Shown here piece after piece: positions 5,766 to 10,628 of a stretch of DNA of 10,628 nucleotides (position 1 is the first letter of the stretch; each line of letters opens with the position of its first letter). Under the pieces are notes generated by a model. That model searched no databases. It was not told where the DNA came from and saw only the letters and a program-made list of their open reading frames with translations. Source of the DNA: Candidatus Methanophaga sp. GoMg3.2 (GTDB lineage Archaea; Halobacteriota; Syntropharchaeia; Alkanophagales; Methanospirareceae). The position numbers and the translations under genes are program-made. The stretch is from the NCBI GenBank assembly GCA_013180565.1, contig QBUN01000357.1, positions 1-10,628 of the forward strand. Direction: 5' to 3'.

Positions 5766-7220
5766 ATGTTCGATTACGTAGTGGTAGTGGTTGGAGAAGA
5801 CAGGGAAGTGAGAAAATTGGAGCTCTCACCACCTCCTAATGATGTGTTGCGCCACTCAACTTTTGTACCAGTCCCCGAGAGTGCCTGGAATGGTGCTGCG
5901 GGCAACGGACTTGGAACGTTGTTCGCAATAAAAAATGCGAGTGCTGCGATAAGGAAAAAGATAGGAAAGGACTTAGTTGAAGAAGTGAAATGCGGCAAAA
6001 GCGTTCTTATCGTGCATACAGCAGGCAAGGGCACCAGGAACCTACTCACAAGGACTTGTAAGAACAAAGCACTTATAGAAGTACCAAAGCACACGCTGCT
6101 GGAGGGCGTGATAAAGCAGTTCCAGGACTTTGCCATTCCTTCTCGCATCCTGGTCACATGGGGCGACCAGTTCTTGTTATTTGTGGACAGTGCAGAAGAG
6201 ATAAGGGAATGTGCACAGAAAACGCATGTCATGCTCTTTGGCTTAAAGACAACACTCACGGAGGAAGTTGCGAGTAATTATGGCATTCAGATAGTCCAAT
6301 GTACGAGTGAGGTAGGTTGCGAGCTTCTCGATTTCGATGATACTCGTAACTACGAACTAGCGAAAAGGAAGTTGCAAAAACGGAAGGGGAGTGAAGTGAT
6401 GGTGAATATGGGCATGTTTGCGCTGAGTGGTGTCATAGCGGAACGCATGCTCGAGGCGTTTAACGATAATCTAAAGATACGAGAAGGGAAATTCAATTCA
6501 GATGAGTTATGGCAATTATGGATTTCGTCTGGACCTGAGCCTGGAGCAGAACATGATTCCTGGCTCCGAGAGCGTGCGGAAATAATAAAGACTGAGGTAG
6601 CCGAGCCACTTGCACTAATAAAAAGCTTCCCGTTAAGTGCTAAAACCGTGTGGCTGGATTACGGGACGAACGAGAGTTATTATGAAAACATGATAAGGAT
6701 TTTGGATCCTGACGATGTAGGGCAGAGAATGCGCGCTTTTTTAGGTGTTGATGTTTCGTCGGTAAAAAATGGCTGTGCCATCCTGGATTCAGTACACGAG
6801 ACGGTGGAATTTGAGAACGGGTTAGTAAAGAGCAGTGTTTTATTAAATTCTACTGCGAAGCACGGGCAGCTCGAGCATGCATGCGTGATAAATTCTAAAT
6901 TGAACAGGATACAGGGGAAGAGATGCGTTATTTACAATGTGGTTGATCATGCATCGATAGAAGTCGAAGATTGCTTCCTGGTAGACGTGTTCCATCCTAG
7001 CAAAGGAAGGATACGGCTTAAGATGCAGTTTGGGGAGGAGAAAGGCGCGAAGGAAAAATGGTGGAGCGCTCGTCTTCCAGGTAATGACTTTTCGCTAAGT
7101 GAAATTGCGGATATGATGAAGGACATTTCTGAAGACGAGATGCTAGCTACAAAGAGAAGGTTTGAACGTCTTGTAGAGGCGAAGATTTCCAATGCAGACG
7201 AATTGAAAAAGGTTATTTAA
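5766..7220 (+). CDS. Nucleotidyltransferase-like protein with C-terminal beta-helix-like region
   Basis: A 484-residue protein distantly related to sugar-phosphate nucleotidyltransferases. It has two glycine-rich loops, GAAGNGLGTLFAI (43-55) and HTAGKGTRNLLT (84-95), the latter resembling the GxGTR nucleotide loop, followed by NKALIEVP (100-107). WGDQFL (132-137) fits the metal-binding Asp, and WLDYGTNESYYENM (296-309) resembles the second metal site. Residues about 328-412 have the short repeating strands of a left-handed beta-helix, as in GlmU or GDP-mannose pyrophosphorylases, then a charged helical tail. Substrate and activity are unknown; an activated mannose or similar sugar is suggested by the adjoining gene and the cupin fragment downstream. 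The ATG at 5766 is used rather than GTG 5757 because of the GGAGTG site. I am fairly sure of the superfamily and unsure of the reaction. Confidence 0.75.
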   Translation: MFDYVVVVVGEDREVRKLELSPPPNDVLRHSTFVPVPESAWNGAAGNGLGTLFAIKNASAAIRKKIGKDLVEEVKCGKSVLIVHTAGKGTRNLLTRTCKNKALIEVPKHTLLEGVIKQFQDFAIPSRILVTWGDQFLLFVDSAEEIRECAQKTHVMLFGLKTTLTEEVASNYGIQIVQCTSEVGCELLDFDDTRNYELAKRKLQKRKGSEVMVNMGMFALSGVIAERMLEAFNDNLKIREGKFNSDELWQLWISSGPEPGAEHDSWLRERAEIIKTEVAEPLALIKSFPLSAKTVWLDYGTNESYYENMIRILDPDDVGQRMRAFLGVDVSSVKNGCAILDSVHETVEFENGLVKSSVLLNSTAKHGQLEHACVINSKLNRIQGKRCVIYNVVDHASIEVEDCFLVDVFHPSKGRIRLKMQFGEEKGAKEKWWSARLPGNDFSLSEIADMMKDISEDEMLATKRRFERLVEAKISNADELKKVI

Positions 7221-7367
7221 AGACCAAAACGTATCAAATCATTCGTCGAGCACAAGCCCTGGGGCTATGAACTCTGGTGCGCCTCACCGCGTAATTATTG
7301 CGAGTTTATACTCAAACAAAGTGTCCACACAATCATGTTTCTTGGAGCCATTTATACACCTCTATAA
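7221..7367 (+). pseudogene. Remnant of a mannose-6-phosphate isomerase-type cupin, N-terminal fragment
   Basis: Directly after the TAA of the preceding gene, and in the same frame, about 48 codons are open: KRIKSFVEHKPWGYELWCAS (7227-7286), then PRNYCEFILKQ and a TAA at 7365. The words VEHKPWGYE and PRNY match the N-terminus of type II phosphomannose isomerase/cupin proteins, in which the core metal-binding cupin follows. Here the cupin core is absent and no start codon precedes the match, so it cannot be a working gene. It is either the stump of a separate downstream gene or of a C-terminal domain once fused to the nucleotidyltransferase. The reading is direct; the family call rests on short motifs. 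Confidence 0.6.
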
Positions 7368-7418
7368 ATTTAACATTGAATTTCACTATTTATTGTGTGT
7401 TCCCTAAGCTAAAACCCT

Positions 7419-7450
7419 AACTCATAAACTCACAAACTCATAAACTCCCA
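7419..7450. repeat. 8-bp tandem repeat (four copies)
   Basis: Four successive octamers read AACTCATA, AACTCACA, AACTCATA, AACTCCCA, with a partial fifth (ACTCCTAA) after them. They can also be read as two 16-bp units differing at one base. They lie 11 bp beyond the stop of the minus-strand phosphatase gene and in the gap between convergent genes. Short tandem repeats of this kind are common between genes; no function is evident. Confidence 0.7.
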
Positions 7451-7461
7451 ACTCCTAAACG

Positions 7462-8355
7462 TCACCATACCCTCGCACTCCTCGCCAACTCAGCAGCGTC
7501 TTTCGCCTCCCGTAACGCATTTTCATCCAAGAGCAGATATGCAGCTCGAGAGTTGAAATAAGGTGCGCCCTTTCGCGAGAACAGCGTTAGAATCTTACCC
7601 CGCTGTTGTACCTTAACGCCTTCACAAGCTTCATGGCTTCGTATCAGCGTCTTTACGCCTACCGCACGAAGAACCTCGTCGGTAACGTCTTCACCAAACA
7701 ACATGCCGGCACCCCTTGACGACTGGAAATAGCCTTTGCCTTCGACCGGGTCACTCCAGAGTATCTCCTCGAAGTTGCTCGATGCGGTTTCGTGAGCAAA
7801 AGCAATATCCTTAGCAGAAAACACATTTCCGGGCAAACCACCATGCAGCATCAAATATCGACCTTCCACCAATACCGCATGAGGTAAATAAGCCCAGAGC
7901 TCCTTTAGTTTACTATATAGCGTATTCCCCTTAGCACCATATCGCTTTATAATTAATGATGGCAGATCATGTGGTCTGACTGGCATCGGTCCTTCGTGAT
8001 TGCCACGCAGCATTATCACCTTCTCTCTTATTGAGACCTTCAACCTCAAAAGAAGATAGTAGACTTCCACACTTTTATCACCCCTATCGCCATAATCACC
8101 AAGAAAGACAATCCTGTCTGCTTTTTCCATGTCCTCGGACATCAATATATGTACAAGGCTTTCCATATCGCCGTGTATATCGCCTACCACTATTACATTC
8201 CTTAATGCTTGTGGAGCCAATGTAACCAAGCCACTGCCCTCTCTTAACGCTCTCTCCTGCTCTAACACCTCTTTTGCTTCATCAATCCGTGCAGCGTACT
8301 CCCCCACATTCGCTACACGCGCCTTCTTAGACCACTCTTCAACTTCCACATGCAT
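7462..8355 (-). CDS. PPP-family serine/threonine protein phosphatase (calcineurin-like metallophosphoesterase)
   Basis: All signatures of the PPP fold are present in order: GDIHGD (residues 58-63), GDYGDRG (86-92), RGNHEGP (117-123), LHGGLP (170-175) and IRSHEA (238-243). These supply the Asp, His and Asn ligands of the two-metal centre and the catalytic His-Asp pair. The protein would remove phosphate from Ser/Thr residues in the cytoplasm; it is soluble with no membrane segment. An N-terminal region of about 50 residues (WSKKARVANVGEY...) precedes the catalytic domain and is predicted to be helical. Length 297 is normal. A TATA-like ATATATAT is only about 6 nt upstream of the ATG, too close for usual spacing, so the true start may be slightly downstream, though no good alternative codon is seen. 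It lies apart from its neighbours and is not an obvious operon member. Confidence 0.93.
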   Translation of the reverse strand: MHVEVEEWSKKARVANVGEYAARIDEAKEVLEQERALREGSGLVTLAPQALRNVIVVGDIHGDMESLVHILMSEDMEKADRIVFLGDYGDRGDKSVEVYYLLLRLKVSIREKVIMLRGNHEGPMPVRPHDLPSLIIKRYGAKGNTLYSKLKELWAYLPHAVLVEGRYLMLHGGLPGNVFSAKDIAFAHETASSNFEEILWSDPVEGKGYFQSSRGAGMLFGEDVTDEVLRAVGVKTLIRSHEACEGVKVQQRGKILTLFSRKGAPYFNSRAAYLLLDENALREAKDAAELARSARVW

Positions 8356-8484
8356 AATATATATTTAGAATTTGGCGCTTAGGATTTCTCGCAACTAGAG
8401 TGGAAATGAATTTTGTCTGTTTTTCTTCGATTGAAACAATTGATGATATCCCGCATTGTAATAGGTGCATTCTATCGCTATCTG

Positions 8485-9390
8485 TTAAAAGTGTCCAGTC
8501 ATTAATTTATTCTTTATCTTCGCTAAATATTCCGGGTCTTTCTTTATTTTCTCTTTTAGCTTCTTTAACGCACGATAATTAATTAATGCCGGTGTGTAAG
8601 ATGGATCGATATCAAGTGAGTTCTTAAGGTGCTTCTCAGCCACCTCATACTCTCCTTTGAGTAGATAAATAACCCCTAAATTACCATAAGCCTTCGCTGA
8701 ATTCTTATCAATGCTTGCAACATACAAGAACTCCTCGATTGCCGCGTCCCAATCCTCATTTCCCATAAGTTCTGTACCTCTATGGAACCTCTCTTCGAGC
8801 ATGAGATACGTTTCCTCGTCGATTCCGGGCTTATTAGCCAATTCAAGCTCTAAAAGCTCTTTAATCCCGCTCAGTACTTTTTCTGCATTTTCCTTCACTT
8901 CTTCATCAGGATTCAATGCAAGTGCTTTATGCACGCATTCGCGTGATTTCGCGATATAACCTTTATGGAAGTACGCAGTTCCGAGATTATACCAGTGGGC
9001 AGGATAATCTGGATCGGATTTCACAGCTTTCTCAAAATAGGTGAATGCCGCCTCAAGATTGTTCAACTGAATATCGGAAGTCCCAATGAGCATGTACACA
9101 TTGCCGATATATGGGTATTCTTCAGGAATTGTCCCAAAAACACTAATTGCTCGCTTAAACCTTTTTGAGGTCATGAGTCTAACGCCCTTCTCAAGTGCCT
9201 CTTCACAAGCGGTTATATTCAATATCTGCCCATTAGCAGTATCCACCTTCGATGGATTTGCAGATGCACGTTCATGAATAACTCCATTATCTATTGTTTT
9301 GTTATGGACACGTTGCAAGTGCTCTGCTAAATTATCTGTACTCACACTCACGCCACAAACGGGGCATTTAGTGAATTTTTTCTGCTTCAT
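8485..9390 (-). CDS. TPR-repeat protein with N-terminal C2H2 zinc finger
   Basis: Residues 9-29 are a C2H2 finger, KCPVCG with later AEHLQRVH (Cys9, Cys12, His24, His29; spacing C-x2-C-x11-H-x4-H). A polar linker (about 30-58) leads to helical tetratricopeptide repeats, roughly 62-95, 96-129, 130-163, then 200-233 and 234-267. The best are PAHWYNLGTAYFHKGYIAKS (130-149) and SAKAYGNLGVIYLLKGEYEV (231-250), each followed by a helix ending in a DP or NP. The tail is charged and Lys-rich (KKLKEKIKK). TPRs form protein-binding scaffolds; the finger could bind nucleic acid or protein. The partner and process are unknown. The start at 9390 has a TATA box about 21 nt upstream, fitting a short or absent leader. 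It follows pfkA by 25 bp with its own promoter. Confidence 0.85.
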   Translation of the reverse strand: MKQKKFTKCPVCGVSVSTDNLAEHLQRVHNKTIDNGVIHERASANPSKVDTANGQILNITACEEALEKGVRLMTSKRFKRAISVFGTIPEEYPYIGNVYMLIGTSDIQLNNLEAAFTYFEKAVKSDPDYPAHWYNLGTAYFHKGYIAKSRECVHKALALNPDEEVKENAEKVLSGIKELLELELANKPGIDEETYLMLEERFHRGTELMGNEDWDAAIEEFLYVASIDKNSAKAYGNLGVIYLLKGEYEVAEKHLKNSLDIDPSYTPALINYRALKKLKEKIKKDPEYLAKIKNKLMTGHF

Positions 9391-9405
9391 GCTGTTATCT
9401 TAATA

Positions 9406-9415
9406 CTTATATTTT
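9406..9415 (-). promoter_or_regulatory. TATA box of the TPR gene
   Basis: The minus strand reads AAAATATAAG centred about 21 nt before the ATG at 9390. It occupies the gap between pfkA and the TPR gene, immediately after the pfkA stop, so the TPR gene probably has its own start in addition to any read-through from pfkA. The mRNA would have almost no leader, consistent with the lack of a ribosome binding site. Confidence 0.45.
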
Positions 9416-10384
9416 TTAAATTAAATTCCGCATCAGTTGATATGATGAATTTACTCCTATCCCATTCTTCTTTTCTACCGCGCGATGTAAGTCCACTACG
9501 GTTATTTGATTTCCTTTTACTCCCACCGCCTTCCCATACTTGTTATTTAAAATCAAATCTACTGCTGCCGCACCCAAGCGGGTTGCTAATATACGGTCCT
9601 TAGCGGTAGGACTTCCACCTCTTTGTACATGCCCTAATACAACCACTCGTGTCTCGGAGCCCGAGATCTCGGTAATCTTATTTGCAATCTCTCCCGCTTT
9701 CGCTTCCCCTTCGGCAACAATAATAATCCAGCGCTCCTTACCTTTTAAATATCCTCGCTCAATGTCATGACACATGTCGTCTAAATCATACGTTATCTCC
9801 GGAACCAAAACCTCCTCGGCACCGCTAGCTAAAGCAACTTGACTAGCAATAAATCCACTCTCTCTGCCCATTACTTCCACCACAAAAATCCGAGCCATAC
9901 TCGTTGAGGTATCTCGAATCTTATCGACTGCCTCCAAGGCCGTATTTATTGCCGTATCCGCGCCAATAGTTATATCAGTGCCATTAATGTCATTATCAAT
10001 AGTTGCTGGTATCCCAACACAGGGGATATGCCACTTTTCCCATAGTTGGATTGCACCCCGATAAGTTCCATCTCCTCCCAGGACAATTAGGGCATCTATT
10101 TCATTCCGCTTTAATATCTCCACCGCCTTACGCTGTCCTTCTTCAGTCAAAAACTCATCACATCGTAGAGACTCTAAGATCGTACCCCCTCTTTTTATGA
10201 TTCCAGCAACCGAGCGGTGGTCTAAAGATTTTAAGTCTTCGTTGATCAGACCAGCATAACCGCGATAGATCCCTATTACCTCTAATTTGTGATGCAATCC
10301 GTATCTTACCACACTGCGAATAGCAGCATTCATTCCCGGAGCATCGCCACCACTGGTTAATAAACCGATACGCTTTATCATCAT
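9416..10384 (-). CDS. pfkA: 6-phosphofructokinase, bacterial-type (PfkA family), predicted ATP-dependent
   Basis: It phosphorylates fructose 6-phosphate to fructose 1,6-bisphosphate, the committing step of glycolysis. The 322 residues equal the usual bacterial length. Motifs are LTSGGDAPGMN (9-19), LGGDGTYRGA (102-111), IPATIDNDI (125-133, Asp130 the catalytic base), MGRESGF (172-178), VAEGE (223-227) and LGHVQRGGSPTAKDR (250-264). Gly106 after GGD and Ala127 before TIDND match ATP-using enzymes; pyrophosphate-dependent ones carry Asp and Lys there. Most archaea use ADP-dependent or PfkB-type kinases instead, so this is a bacterial-type enzyme in an archaeal setting, probably by old transfer. 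The start at 10384 (two adjacent ATGs) is preceded by purine-rich GAGGGAAGGGGG and a TATA-like box. It is the first of three minus-strand genes. Confidence 0.95.
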   Translation of the reverse strand: MMIKRIGLLTSGGDAPGMNAAIRSVVRYGLHHKLEVIGIYRGYAGLINEDLKSLDHRSVAGIIKRGGTILESLRCDEFLTEEGQRKAVEILKRNEIDALIVLGGDGTYRGAIQLWEKWHIPCVGIPATIDNDINGTDITIGADTAINTALEAVDKIRDTSTSMARIFVVEVMGRESGFIASQVALASGAEEVLVPEITYDLDDMCHDIERGYLKGKERWIIIVAEGEAKAGEIANKITEISGSETRVVVLGHVQRGGSPTAKDRILATRLGAAAVDLILNNKYGKAVGVKGNQITVVDLHRAVEKKNGIGVNSSYQLMRNLI

Positions 10385-10417
10385 TTCCCCCTTCCCTCAA
10401 TGTTAATGATTTCGTAC

Positions 10418-10429
10418 GTATAAAATAAA
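10418..10429 (-). promoter_or_regulatory. TATA box of pfkA
   Basis: The minus strand reads TTTATTTTATAC centred about 39 nt before the pfkA ATG, which predicts a leader of about a dozen bases holding the purine-rich ribosome binding site (GAGGGAAGGGGG, 10387-10398). Confidence 0.45.
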
Positions 10430-10500
10430 TTATCTTTTTCCCTTCTTTCATAATGCATACTGTTAGGTTATTAGATATACAAATAGCACCCCCTAAAAGA

Positions 10501-10550
10501 GTTCGGTTTTGGATAAAAAGCCAAATAAAGTTGGGTTTTTGGTAAAAGCC
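10501..10550. repeat. Imperfect tandem duplication upstream of pfkA
   Basis: GTTCGGTTTTGG followed by ATAAAAAGCC (10501-10522) is repeated as GTTGGGTTTTTGG followed by TAAAAGCC (10530-10550), start-to-start distance 29 bp, differing by a substitution and small indels. It is non-coding on both strands, as is the rest of 10430-10628. It could be a pair of protein-binding sites or a chance tandem duplication. Confidence 0.5.
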
Positions 10551-10628
10551 GATGAATTAGTATTTTATCCTAAATTCTAATTAATTTCGTCACAACTTGT
10601 ATACAATCCAACGTCAGAAGGATAGCTA

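Noticed and set aside
5774..6259. 161-codon minus-strand frame within the second nucleotidyltransferase
   Set aside because: It is antisense to a gene with clear motifs, and its translation is low-complexity Ser/Thr/Leu-rich with no domain.
8431..8440. GATTGAAAC word like the 3' end of some CRISPR repeats
   Set aside because: It occurs once, with no regularly spaced copies, so there is no array.
10381..10458. 25-codon minus-strand frame ending in ATGA overlap with pfkA
   Set aside because: It has no ribosome binding site, the presumed pfkA TATA box lies inside it, and the peptide has no recognisable feature.

Overview
The window reads as archaeal chromosome, probably from a methanogen-related euryarchaeon; the ANME-1/Methanophagales lineage is my guess. 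The support is a methanogenic-type (type 2, zinc-dependent) seryl-tRNA synthetase overlapping a KEOPS Pcc1-subunit gene, archaeal TATA-like boxes close to several start codons with few Shine-Dalgarno sites, and an exported binding protein rich in N-glycosylation sequons. A bacterial-type ATP phosphofructokinase and an unlinked branched-chain amino-acid-type binding protein show the mixed gene content common in such genomes. No marker gene fixes the lineage.

Layout. Positions 1-302 (minus) hold the N-terminal part of a radical SAM protein cut by the window edge. Positions 303-1809 are mostly debris: a gene-poor stretch with an inverted repeat, a heavily deleted DDE-transposase pseudogene (762-1545), a long imperfect hairpin (1592-1672) and a short coding-like scrap. 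Then come an exported Peripla_BP_6 solute-binding protein (minus), and the overlapping pair pcc1-serS (minus). A 77-bp divergent promoter region separates that pair from two plus-strand sugar-phosphate nucleotidyltransferase-like genes. The second of these is followed, in the same reading frame after its stop, by a dead fragment that looks like the start of a phosphomannose-isomerase-type cupin. An 8-bp tandem repeat lies between the convergent gene blocks. The rest is minus strand: a PPP-family protein phosphatase, a C2H2 zinc-finger/TPR protein and 6-phosphofructokinase pfkA. The right edge is non-coding, with an imperfect tandem duplication.

How the genes work together. Pcc1 (t6A tRNA modification) and SerRS (serylation of tRNA) form a translation-related pair, with the serS ribosome binding site inside pcc1. 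The two nucleotidyltransferases and the cupin remnant form a nucleotide-sugar cassette, plausibly once for activated mannose or a related sugar; its isomerase part is decayed here. PfkA suggests a glycolytic step using ATP. The phosphatase and TPR protein are likely signalling or scaffolding genes with their own promoters.

I found no CRISPR array, tRNA, rRNA, defence system or intact mobile element, and no clear sign of an undescribed multi-gene system. The most useful observations are the decayed cupin, the reconstruction of the broken transposase, the pcc1-serS overlap and several structured intergenic repeats.
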